In this document: one piece after another, positions 53,901-59,876 of the stretch
Position numbering within the stretch: position 1 is the stretch's first letter
How the letters are laid out: every line of letters begins with the position of its first letter
Virus record (IMG/VR): IMGVR_UViG_3300034068_000566
Location: 31,290 to 95,289 of that record
From: a virus
DNA: 64,000 bases
Direction: 5' to 3' (one strand)
Position numbers and translations under genes: made by a program
Notes under the pieces: generated by a model
Database searches by the model: none
What the model saw: the letters and a program-made list of their open reading frames with translations, nothing else
Told to the model about the DNA's origin: nothing

Positions 53901-54210
53901 TCTTTCTGCTATCCCTGTCGACCAAATAAAAGGTTCTGACAGTGCTCTTGTAAAGTTTTTAAACTACAAGATGCTTCCATATAAAGATGATGATATGTTT
54001 GTGGTATCCTTTAAACCAAGGATTACAAAAACGGGAAAGAAAATGGCTTCGCTTACACTTGCAGACTCTTCAAGAGATTTACACTCTGTAACTGTTTTTC
54101 CTACAACATTTGCAAAAGCTTACATGAAACTTGAAGAGGGCAATGTATATAAGTTTAGTTTTGGTAAGACTAAGGATGGAACAGTTATCTTGGAGGATAT
54201 AAATGTATGA
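50938..54210 (+). CDS. dnaE: DNA polymerase III alpha subunit (DnaE-type)
   Basis: This is the replicative DNA polymerase, 1,090 residues. An N-terminal PHP domain (HVHTHYSLFDG at about 7-17, ITDHGT near 39) is followed by the palm: GPGRGSSAGS near 378, and PDIDTDIQD near 420 with the two metal-binding Asp residues, then FINPDRNDFPD-type fingers. DxxHG-type and EQ motifs (YGCILYQEQVMQ) confirm the DnaE1 subclass, and SFNKSHAVAYS ends the fingers. An OB domain follows (GSFILMGMIKSIKRSKGW) and a C-terminal TAF-like region. It is coupled by TGGTAATTGATG: ATG at 50938 preferred over TTG at 50935. It lacks an intein. Confidence 0.93.
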   Translation: MSYVGLHVHTHYSLFDGIATPEEYVDRAVDLGMTAIAITDHGTLSGHRELHRIAKAKGIKPILGVEGYMCADRFDTRDKSERNGDLDLVYNHIVLLAKNQIGLENLNKINEIAWTEGYFKKPRFDFEVLEKYSEGIIVTSACPSSVLVKALENNEFAIAKDYIQWFKRVFKDDYYIEVMPHNEAEINKQLIALADEFGVQVVVTPDCHHSHTDQKEIQEFKLLLNTHVKIDKEHTFEKSKKHTNMMDRLDYLYGHDRQITFNKFDIHLLSYEEMKAAMEAQGIDRPDIYANTISVAEKVGDYGIQEGMDLLPVQYKNPDKELKTLALEGLAERGLQDNQEYLDRLDEELKIIKDKKFGPYFLVVRSMITWAKKEGIMVGPGRGSSAGSLLCYTLGITDIDPIKHGLLFFRFINPDRNDFPDIDTDIQDNRREEVKDYLVRQYKHVASIATFLSFKDKGVVRDVARVLNIPLTDVNKVLKLVDTWDEYCSSKTTREFREKYPEVEIYGEQLRGRIRGTGIHAAGVVTSKDPIFRFAPMETRSSTGSDERIPVVAVDMEEAEKIGLIKIDALGLKTLSVLQDAIQIIKERDGKTIKPLDIPMDDANVYQMLSDGYTKGVFQCEAAPYTNLLIKMGVKNLAELAASNALVRPGAMNTIGKDYIERKHGRQNIGYTHQVLKEFTEETYGCILYQEQVMQACVSLGGMSMSEADKVRKIIGKKKDAKEFDVFKDKFVNGASAYVSPNTARDLWHDFEAHAGYSFNKSHAVAYSTLSYWTAWLKYHYPLEFMYSLLKNEKDKDARTEYLIEAKRMGISIKLPHINDSDIDFKIEGKGIRFGLSGIKFISDKIAERYISARPFDSYAHLEEFTFTKGNGVNSRALQALRVIGAATFNDQPRNENEIKENLYEYLNLPEFNISVPSHYHAWITQNEDYEEKGSFILMGMIKSIKRSKGWSRVELLDKTGSVGIFDDENTTIEAGISYLILANDNRILSAIPVDQIKGSDSALVKFLNYKMLPYKDDDMFVVSFKPRITKTGKKMASLTLADSSRDLHSVTVFPTTFAKAYMKLEEGNVYKFSFGKTKDGTVILEDINV

Positions 54211-54538
54211 CAATGTGTTTGACAACCTAGCAATTAATTTGCATAAAGCTGCAGTTGAAAAAGGATTTTGGCCTGAGCCAGAAGATGTTGATGATATCTT
54301 TATTGCAAAGCAACTCATGATGATTGTTTCTGAGGTAACCGAAGTAATGGAAGCAATTCGCAAAGATAAAGGTGAAGAAGAAATTACAAAAGAGTTTGCC
54401 GATATCTTAATTCGTACACTTGACCTATATGCTGGAGTTGTTGACGCAGGGTATACCAAGCTTTCGCTTGATCAAGCATTAAGAGAGAAAATAGATTTTA
54501 ATAAAACTAGACCAGAGAAACATGGAGTACGATTCTAA
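54203..54538 (+). CDS. MazG-like nucleotide pyrophosphohydrolase
   Basis: This 111-residue protein has the all-alpha MazG-like fold: the EVTEVMEAIRKDKGEEEITKEFADILIRTLDL segment carries the E-x2-E and E-x2-D pairs that bind magnesium. Such enzymes hydrolyse NTPs or ppGpp-like nucleotides, and phage versions are thought to prevent stringent starvation signals or sanitise the dNTP pool. It overlaps the polymerase stop by eight bases and its own stop overlaps the RecA start. It is slightly short for MazG domains but complete. Activity is inferred. Confidence 0.85.
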   Translation: MYDNVFDNLAINLHKAAVEKGFWPEPEDVDDIFIAKQLMMIVSEVTEVMEAIRKDKGEEEITKEFADILIRTLDLYAGVVDAGYTKLSLDQALREKIDFNKTRPEKHGVRF

Positions 54539-55548
54539 TGACTGTAACAATAGAAGAAGCAATGGCACAACTCGACCCAAAACTAAGAAAGAAATTGGGC
54601 ACTGGTGTAGGGATTAACTATGAATATCAACCAACCCCTAGTTATGGTTTAAACCGTGCTCTGGGCGGTGGCCTTCCGTATGGTAGGCAAGTTCTTATCT
54701 GGGGGTCAAAGTCCTCTGCAAAGTCCTCTATGTGCCTTCAAATGATTGCTTTAGCCCAAGCAGAAGGAAAGTTATGTGCATGGATTGATTCAGAAATGTC
54801 ATACTCAGAAGATTGGGCCAGAGCTCTTGGGGTAGATCCAGAAAAACTTATTTATTCACAAGCAAGAACTATCAGCGATATGGTTGATGTAGGTGTGGCA
54901 TTAATGAATGCTGGCGTTGATTTAATTGTAGTGGATTCCATTACATCGATGCTTCCTGCAATATACTTTGAAAAAGATACTGATGAGATGAAGGCTTTGG
55001 AAAATACCAAACAGATTGGAGCAGAATCTCGTGACTTTAGTAACGCATGGAAAATGCTTAACTACGCAAACAATAAGGTTAAGCCAACTTTGCTTGTTCT
55101 TATTTCTCAGTCTCGTAACAATATCAATGCTATGTATACTAGCCAGCAGCCTTCTGGTGGTCAGGCTACTAAGTTTTATTCCTCATGTATTGTTAAGCTC
55201 TTTTCTTCAGAGTCAGACAATCAAGCAATTAAGGGCAAGATTAAAGTAGGAGATAAATTAATTGAAGAAAAAATTGGTAGAACTATTCGCTGGGAATTGC
55301 AATTCTCTAAAACCTCTCCAGGGTTCCAATCTGGTGAGTATGATTTTTATTTTAGAGGTGACGATATTGGTCTTGATACCATTGGTGATCTGGTTACTAC
55401 CGCAGAACTAAACGGCATTGTAGAACGAACTGGTGCTTGGTACATCCTGCCTGACGGATCAAAGGTACAAGGTAAAGAATCTTTTATTAATCGTGTAAGA
55501 GAAGATCTTGATTTACAAAAATCAATCAAGGATAGACTAAGTGCCTAA
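54538..55548 (+). CDS. recA: RecA/UvsX-like recombinase
   Basis: This 336-residue recombinase aligns broken or replicating phage DNA with homologous DNA. Walker A at 56-63 reads GSKSSAKS, with alanine in the place of the glycine before the lysine (bacterial RecA is GPESSGKT). Walker B lies in VDLIVVDSITSM (about 124-135). ISQSRNNINAMYTSQQPSGGQATKF covers loops L1 and L2. The acidic C-terminus is short. Phage UvsX-like proteins share this size. Coupled to MazG upstream and overlapping a small zinc gene downstream (GTG at 55541). Confidence 0.92.
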   Translation: MTVTIEEAMAQLDPKLRKKLGTGVGINYEYQPTPSYGLNRALGGGLPYGRQVLIWGSKSSAKSSMCLQMIALAQAEGKLCAWIDSEMSYSEDWARALGVDPEKLIYSQARTISDMVDVGVALMNAGVDLIVVDSITSMLPAIYFEKDTDEMKALENTKQIGAESRDFSNAWKMLNYANNKVKPTLLVLISQSRNNINAMYTSQQPSGGQATKFYSSCIVKLFSSESDNQAIKGKIKVGDKLIEEKIGRTIRWELQFSKTSPGFQSGEYDFYFRGDDIGLDTIGDLVTTAELNGIVERTGAWYILPDGSKVQGKESFINRVREDLDLQKSIKDRLSA

Positions 55549-55717
55549 CTATACAGTTTATAATGGTAAGTTTCTTTGCCATACTTGCAAGGCAGAAGTT
55601 CCAACATTAAGGCTATACCCAATTACAAAAGAGATTACTTGGATGTGTAAGGAAAAACACCTTAGCAAGGTCTCTCTTGGTAAAAGAAAGAAGAGCGACT
55701 TTGACGGAGAAGAGTGA
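55541..55717 (+). CDS. Small zinc-ribbon protein (58 residues)
   Basis: This short gene was found by reading the frame after RecA. It begins GTG at 55541, inside the RecA stop region, and ends TGA at 55715-55717. The translation has a CHTC pair near 13-16 (FLCHTCKAEV) and a third cysteine near 36 (WMCKEK), then a basic tail (SKVSLGKRKKSD). It looks like a one-and-a-half-knuckle zinc ribbon. Overlap with the next reading frame is 41 bases. The RecA-adjacent zinc ribbon may bind DNA or recombinase. Small size makes certainty moderate. Confidence 0.65.
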   Translation: MPNYTVYNGKFLCHTCKAEVPTLRLYPITKEITWMCKEKHLSKVSLGKRKKSDFDGEE

Positions 55718-55982
55718 GTCTAAGAGGATAGGTGCTAAGCAGCACAAGAACTCTGGTCGCAATACTCAAAAAGGAGATGCTTCTTGGAAAAACTTTGTGG
55801 TAGATTTTAAAGAGGTTGGAAAATCTTTTACTTTAAATAAAGATGTTTGGGCAAAGGCTACCACCGATGCTATGAAGAATGGCAAAGACCCAGCCATCGT
55901 TGTCGTGATAGGCGAGGGTAACTCTAAAGTCAGACTTGCTATAATTGAGATGAGTATATTAGAAGATCTAGTGGAGGAATAA
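55677..55982 (+). CDS. PD-(D/E)XK nuclease/resolvase-like protein
   Basis: This 101-residue protein starts at TTG (AGCAAGG site six bases before). Motifs: RIGAKQHKNSGRNTQKGDASWKNFVVDFKEVGKSF, in which the glutamate-less G-D and D-F-K-E positions resemble the GD...(D/E)xK core of phage Holliday-junction resolvase-like nucleases; the second half (DVWAKATTDAMKNGKDPAIVVVIGEGNSKVRL) matches the helix and strand after that core. An alternative TTG at 55701 would shorten it by eight residues. It lies between RecA and more DNA-repair genes. Nuclease assignment is probable but not certain. Confidence 0.55.
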   Translation: MVKERRATLTEKSESKRIGAKQHKNSGRNTQKGDASWKNFVVDFKEVGKSFTLNKDVWAKATTDAMKNGKDPAIVVVIGEGNSKVRLAIIEMSILEDLVEE

Positions 55983-56287
55983 TGGAACAACAAGTAACAA
56001 CAATAGACATGGTAAATGGTTTGGTAGAAATTGCTGACTATATGGAAGATGAAGAATTAACAACAGCTTTAACAATGATTGCTAAATTAATTATAAAGCC
56101 AGACATTCCAATCAATGTTGCTCATATAGAAATTGTAAGGCTTCAAGCTATCGCAGCAAAGATGGCGTTGAAAGCAACATGGATGGCTAATGTAGATAAG
56201 TCAGACCGAGGCAAAAAGAATTTATATTATACTGCAGCAGAAGCAATTAATAATTTAGTCTCTGCTTTAAAATACATAACACGATAA
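55982..56287 (+). CDS. Small helical protein of unknown function
   Basis: This 101-residue protein is almost wholly helical: TIDMVNGLVEIADYMEDEELTTALTMIAKLIIK, then a helical AHIEIVRLQAIAAKMALKATWMAN and a C-terminal YYTAAEAINNLVSALKYI. No metal or nucleotide motif appears. It directly follows the nuclease-like gene with a stop-start overlap (GGAATAATGG) and precedes a new promoter. Such short helical genes are common companions in replication operons. I do not recognise its family. Confidence 0.6.
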   Translation: MEQQVTTIDMVNGLVEIADYMEDEELTTALTMIAKLIIKPDIPINVAHIEIVRLQAIAAKMALKATWMANVDKSDRGKKNLYYTAAEAINNLVSALKYITR

Positions 56288-56289
56288 TC

Positions 56290-56298
56290 TGCTATACT
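56290..56298 (+). promoter_or_regulatory. Extended -10 promoter upstream of the Cas4-like exonuclease
   Basis: TG-C-TATACT is part of CTGCTATACTTA (56289-56300), identical over 12 bases to the ribonucleotide reductase promoter (12136-12147). The start codon is at 56326, so a leader of about 20 bases is predicted, with only a weak ribosome site. Confidence 0.5.
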
Positions 56299-56325
56299 TA
56301 TACTAATAGAAACGAGCATAAAACA

Positions 56326-57126
56326 ATGACAAAAAGTTTATTACAGCAGGTTATGGTTAAGCAGGAAAAGCCACCAATTCATCCAATTGATGTTGCGGGA
56401 ATTACTGAAAAAATTCAGTCTGGCTATACTGTAAATCGTATTGACAAGCAAACACAGAAAAAGACTTTTGCTCCATCAACAATTGCCTATGGCCATGGCG
56501 AGTGCCCAAGATATTGGTACTTAGCTTTTGACGGACAAATGTTTGAAGATGATGCAACACCATATAGTGCAGCCAACATGACTGCAGGAACTAAGTCTCA
56601 CGAAAGAATCCAAGAAGCAATGGGCAACGTTCCAGACTTTCTTGTTGATTCAGAATTTAAAATTGTAAACAATGACCCGCCAATTTTTGGTTATGGCGAT
56701 GTTATTGTAAATTGGCAGGGAGAAGAACTCCTTGGTGAAATTAAAACAATGATGAACGAGGGCTTTGAGTACCGCAAAGCTCACATGAAACCAAAGACTG
56801 GACACTTAGTTCAGCTTCTTATTTATATGAAGATTCTCAAGAAGGCAAAAGCAGTTCTTATTTATGAAAATAAAAATAATCACGAGTTGCTTATTCTTCC
56901 TGTAGAAGTAAATGATTATTATCGTCGGTGGGTAGACCAGACGTTTGAATGGATGAGATCAGTTCGTAAGGCTTGGGTCGATAGAACCCTACCTGAAAAG
57001 AATTACCGATCCAATTCAAAGATCTGCAAATCATGTCCAATTAAAAAGGCATGTGCAGAGGCTGGTAAAGGAGACTTTAAACTAAAGTCCTTGGAGCCTA
57101 TAGATGAAGCATTGTCAATGGTGTGA
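56326..57126 (+). CDS. Cas4/RecB-like PD-(D/E)XK exonuclease with Fe-S cysteines
   Basis: This 266-residue nuclease carries H92 (SHERIQE), D125 (GYGDVIV), E138-I-K140 (LGEIKT) and Q164 (HLVQLL), the complete RecB-type active site. Four cysteines, C60 near the N-terminus (GECPRYW) and C234, C237 and C243 near the C-terminus (CKSCPIKKAC), match the 4Fe-4S layout of Cas4 and AddB-like enzymes. Its expected role is 5'-3' exonuclease for recombination with RecA, or host DNA degradation. No CRISPR genes are nearby. It has its own promoter and overlaps the next gene by 23 bases. Confidence 0.85.
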   Translation: MTKSLLQQVMVKQEKPPIHPIDVAGITEKIQSGYTVNRIDKQTQKKTFAPSTIAYGHGECPRYWYLAFDGQMFEDDATPYSAANMTAGTKSHERIQEAMGNVPDFLVDSEFKIVNNDPPIFGYGDVIVNWQGEELLGEIKTMMNEGFEYRKAHMKPKTGHLVQLLIYMKILKKAKAVLIYENKNNHELLILPVEVNDYYRRWVDQTFEWMRSVRKAWVDRTLPEKNYRSNSKICKSCPIKKACAEAGKGDFKLKSLEPIDEALSMV

Positions 57127-57379
57127 TAAAACTTTTAACACACAAATAAAATATCAGATATACTGCTCTGTAGAATGTAGAACCGAATCTACAAAAGAAA
57201 AAATAGCAGCACGATATATTATTGAGCGTCGTCAAACACGAATAGGCAAAGATAGACGGTGCAAAAGTTGTGCAGAGCCTTTGTCTATCTACAATGACGA
57301 AAACTTGTGTATTAAATGCAATGTTAATCCCAAAGACGTAATGAAAGCATTGAAAGAAATTAAGGATAACTTGAAATGA
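57104..57379 (+). CDS. Double zinc-finger protein, 91 residues
   Basis: Eight cysteines in two groups: CQWC...CSVEC at about 4-25 and CKSC...CIKC at about 53-72. Both are typical treble-clef or ribbon zinc modules. A helical, basic stretch (TKEKIAARYIIERRQTR) links them, and the C-terminus (KDVMKALKEIKDNL) is a short helix. It overlaps the exonuclease by 23 bases and the RuvC-like gene by four, so it is probably co-translated and may guide one of those nucleases to DNA (inference). The start is ATG at 57104. Confidence 0.7.
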   Translation: MKHCQWCDKTFNTQIKYQIYCSVECRTESTKEKIAARYIIERRQTRIGKDRRCKSCAEPLSIYNDENLCIKCNVNPKDVMKALKEIKDNLK

Positions 57380-57966
57380 AATTAGCAGAAGCTATAGGTT
57401 CAAAAGCACCAGAGCGTGTCTGTGCTATTGACGCAAGTACTAATAGCCTTGCTTATGCTACTTTTCATGGAGGGTATCTTAGAGAGTTTGGAAAGATTAA
57501 TTTTCAAGGCAAAGATATTTATGAAAAAGTTATTGATGCTGGAAGAAAGTCAATTGGACTCTTTAACCACATTGTAAATGTAGATGCAATTGTTATTGAG
57601 CATACTGTTTTTATGAATAGTCCTAAGACTGCTGCGGATCTTGCATTGGTTCAAGGTGCCTTACTTGGTGCTGCAGGACAGTCTGGGATTCGGATTATTG
57701 GAAAAGTTTCTCCAATCACTTGGCAAAATTATTTAGGAAACAAAAAGATGTCAAAAGAAGAGCAGGCTTTAATTAGATCTGCTCATCCAGGAAAATCTGT
57801 TTCTTGGTACAAAACATATGAAAGAAATCTTAGAAAAGAAAGAACTATTACAATGATTAACACAATCTATAATAAATCTATTACTGATAACGATGTTGCC
57901 GATGCTTGTGGCATTGGACATTGGGCAGTAAAAAATTGGGGCAAAGCAATAGGAGCTGATCAATAA
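57376..57966 (+). CDS. ruvC: RuvC-like Holliday junction resolvase
   Basis: This 196-residue RNase H-fold nuclease would cut four-way junctions left by recombination and replication before packaging. Acidic residues follow the RuvC order: D19 in CAIDAST, E75 in VIEHTVF, and D173/D176 in DNDVADACGIGHW. TAADLALVQGALLGAA is the helix after the second motif. The region NKKMSKEEQALIRSAHPGKSVSWYKTYE is longer than in bacterial RuvC and basic. Length is close to the bacterial 173. It overlaps the zinc-finger gene by four bases; the stop overlaps the next start (AATAATGCC). Confidence 0.88.
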   Translation: MKLAEAIGSKAPERVCAIDASTNSLAYATFHGGYLREFGKINFQGKDIYEKVIDAGRKSIGLFNHIVNVDAIVIEHTVFMNSPKTAADLALVQGALLGAAGQSGIRIIGKVSPITWQNYLGNKKMSKEEQALIRSAHPGKSVSWYKTYERNLRKERTITMINTIYNKSITDNDVADACGIGHWAVKNWGKAIGADQ

Positions 57967-58616
57967 TGCCAGAGCTAAATGCAAACATTCCACCAATAGA
58001 GTGCTATGTGCGTGGAAACTTTTTAAGAGATCAAGAAGATAGTCATGACCAATACTTCCCATGTGTTATCTTTGGAGTCTCAAGTATTAAGGGAAGAAGT
58101 CCGTTGTTCCATTTCTTAATGGAAGATGGTGGGCTATGGTGGAGAATGCCAATAAATGCTTTTTGTACAAAGCCAGGAGTTCCAGAAGAGCCTATCTACA
58201 ATCTTGTGCTATGGAATTCATTTTCTCCACACGTGGCTGTAACTAAATTTCAAAACCTAGTTAACATGAGAATGTCTTATCTTAATAGAGAAAAAGAAAA
58301 TGTTCCTGGAAAGTATTTGTTTACCCTTGACTGGCACAACCCAGAATCAAACATCTTAGATGATGGCTACTCTGAAAATCCAGGGCAACATAAATGTGGT
58401 CATGTAATTCAAAGAGATGATGGAAACTTTGCTATTCAGCCTAACAATAGAGTCAAACTATATGAGCCATCATTTGTAACAAAGCAAAGCTTATTGCTTC
58501 ATAGACTTGTAAATACTAATAAGTGGGACGTTGAGAGTTATGATAAGTGGATGCTAGAAGACTCTAATTCTTATGACTATGACATTTTTGAAAAAGATAA
58601 AAATGCAAACACCTAA
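57966..58616 (+). CDS. Conserved phage protein of unknown function
   Basis: This 216-residue protein has no motif I recognise. It is rich in aromatic residues and Asn (ECYVRGNFLRDQEDSHDQYFPCVIFGVSSIKGRSPLFHFLMEDGGLWWRMPINAFC). The middle has KYLFTLDWHNPESNILDDGYSENPGQHKCGHVIQRDDGNFAIQPNNRVKLYEPSF. Similar proteins accompany replication genes in cyanophages and actinophages (from memory). It is coupled to RuvC upstream. Compact beta-rich fold likely. The role is unknown. Confidence 0.6.
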   Translation: MPELNANIPPIECYVRGNFLRDQEDSHDQYFPCVIFGVSSIKGRSPLFHFLMEDGGLWWRMPINAFCTKPGVPEEPIYNLVLWNSFSPHVAVTKFQNLVNMRMSYLNREKENVPGKYLFTLDWHNPESNILDDGYSENPGQHKCGHVIQRDDGNFAIQPNNRVKLYEPSFVTKQSLLLHRLVNTNKWDVESYDKWMLEDSNSYDYDIFEKDKNANT

Positions 58617-58854
58617 TCAACTTAAGGCAGCAGCCCTTATTGAACATTTAATTTTACAAAATGCTCTTGAGATAGATGGATTTGACATTGAGACTGGAGA
58701 AACGATATACTCTATTACAGACAACTTAGAGTTTGTCAACCCAGAACTTTATGAAGATTTAAGAGAAGACTTTAATCATCAGATGTTTGAAATGGTTAGA
58801 CAAGGTCCAACAATTATGAAATGGAAAATTGACGGGAGATTCTTTAATGGCTAA
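58603..58854 (+). CDS. Hypothetical acidic protein, 83 residues
   Basis: The ATG at 58603 is chosen over an upstream ATG at 58573 that would only add ten residues inside the previous gene. The protein is helical at the N-terminus (QLKAAALIEHLILQNALEI), acidic in the middle (EDLREDFNHQMFEMV) and ends WKIDGRFFNG. No motif is identified. It overlaps the previous gene by 14 bases and the next by eight, in a dense small-gene run. Confidence 0.55.
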   Translation: MQTPNQLKAAALIEHLILQNALEIDGFDIETGETIYSITDNLEFVNPELYEDLREDFNHQMFEMVRQGPTIMKWKIDGRFFNG

Positions 58855-58999
58855 GTTATACACAAGTAACATATGGTTACGTAAACGCTACATCATAGAC
58901 AAGAAAACTCCTGAAGAGATTGCTACAGAGTGTGGAACAAGCGTTGAAACAATTTATGTTTACCTTGCTAAGTTTGGATTAAGGAAGTCAAAGCGATGA
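58847..58999 (+). CDS. Small helix-turn-helix protein, 50 residues
   Basis: Found by reading the frame: ATG at 58847, TGA at 58997-58999. The whole protein is one helix-turn-helix: LRKRYIIDKKTPEEIATECGTSVETIYVYLAKFGL, as in homeodomain-like and sigma-70 region-4 folds, where TPEEIATECGTS is the turn and ETIYVYLAKFG the recognition helix. Basic ends (MAKLYTSNIWLRKRY, LRKSKR) suit DNA binding. Overlap with both neighbours is eight and four bases. It could be a regulator or a subunit of the terminase or replication complexes. Confidence 0.7.
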   Translation: MAKLYTSNIWLRKRYIIDKKTPEEIATECGTSVETIYVYLAKFGLRKSKR

Positions 59000-59118
59000 A
59001 TAAAGCACAAAAAGTTTTTATTGGATTAGTTATAGCCTGCTCTGTTGGGTTAACCTATGCAGCAACAGTTGTTAAGGATATGCCAGATGCCTTTGATTGG
59101 GATGATGACGATGAGTGA
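58996..59118 (+). CDS. Small membrane protein, 40 residues
   Basis: Found by reading the frame: ATG at 58996 (overlapping the previous stop), TGA at 59116-59118. A single hydrophobic stretch (FIGLVIACSVGLTYAA, about 8-23) is flanked by a positive start (MNKAQK) and an acidic end (DAFDWDDDDE), a plain membrane anchor with the acidic tail outside. It has no clear cleavage site for export. Its size rules out most known holins. It might be a superinfection-exclusion or lysis-regulating peptide; this is only a guess. Confidence 0.55.
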   Translation: MNKAQKVFIGLVIACSVGLTYAATVVKDMPDAFDWDDDDE

Positions 59119-59353
59119 AAATTTAAGCATTACGGTTGATCAAGTAAATCATCCACGACATTACACAACAGATCCTTCTGGCGTAGAGTGTATTGATATT
59201 ACCAGACATCGCAATTTTAATATTGGGAATGCTTTTAAATACCTTTGGCGAGCAGGACTTAAAGATGAATCTAAAACTATACAAGATCTAGAAAAAGCTA
59301 TTTTCTATATCAAAGATGAAATAAATAGATTAGAGGGTAAGTATGTCAACTGA
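59111..59353 (+). CDS. DUF3310-like nucleotide kinase-associated protein
   Basis: The ATG at 59111 overlaps the previous stop; an upstream ATG at 59057 is in the previous genes and is not preferred. The 80 residues show VNHPRHYTTDPSGVECIDITRHRNFNIGNAFKYLWRAGLKDES, the signature of the DUF3310 family found in many phages (VNHPxHY, ECID, GNAFKYLWRAG-KD). The remainder is a helix (IQDLEKAIFYIKDEINRL). The family is often linked to nucleotide metabolism, but no reaction is proven. It precedes the terminase genes. Confidence 0.85.
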   Translation: MSENLSITVDQVNHPRHYTTDPSGVECIDITRHRNFNIGNAFKYLWRAGLKDESKTIQDLEKAIFYIKDEINRLEGKYVN

Positions 59354-59876
59354 AGAAGATTTAGTCAAGCACTTAGATCAAGTTAATGATGTAGTTGAAG
59401 AATACCTAAAAGGTAATGACCCAACTAAAATTTCTAAGGATCTTGCAATTCCACGTACTCGTGTAGTACAACTTATTAATGAGTGGAAGGTTATGGCATC
59501 AGCTAACGATGCTATCCGTGCTCGTGCTAAAGAAGCACTAGCAGCAGCCGATGCTCACTACGGGAAGTTAATCTCAAAATCTTATGAGGTAATCGATGAA
59601 GCATCTATGACTAATAACCTTAGTGCTAAAACTGCTGGTATTAAGTTAGTTATGGACATTGAGTCTAAGCGTATTGATATGTTGCAAAAAGCTGGACTGC
59701 TTGAGAATAAAGAACTAGCAGAAGAAATGGTTGAGATTGAAAACAGGCAAATAGTTTTAATGTCAATTCTTAAAGACATTGCCTCAGAACATCCAGAGAT
59801 TCGTGATGAAATTATGAAGCGACTATCTTCTATTGCTAAAAAAGATGAAGTGATTACGGTAGTACACGATGGCTGA
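59343..59876 (+). CDS. terS: Small terminase subunit-like protein
   Basis: This 177-residue protein immediately precedes and overlaps the large terminase by eight bases. Its N-terminus has a helix-turn-helix (NDPTKISKDLAIPRTRVVQLINEWK) for recognising packaging sites, followed by a long helical region (AKEALAAADAHYGKLISKSYEVIDEASMTNNLSAKTAGIKLVMDIESKRIDMLQKAGLL) with heptad spacing, as in the oligomerisation domain of small terminases. Length is typical. Identity rests on this fold and on position. Confidence 0.75.
   Translation: MSTEEDLVKHLDQVNDVVEEYLKGNDPTKISKDLAIPRTRVVQLINEWKVMASANDAIRARAKEALAAADAHYGKLISKSYEVIDEASMTNNLSAKTAGIKLVMDIESKRIDMLQKAGLLENKELAEEMVEIENRQIVLMSILKDIASEHPEIRDEIMKRLSSIAKKDEVITVVHDG

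Noticed and set aside
56326-57126. CRISPR-Cas adaptation gene (Cas4)
   Set aside because: No cas1, cas2 or repeat array is nearby; the gene sits in a recombination cluster, so it is a stand-alone RecB-family phage exonuclease.
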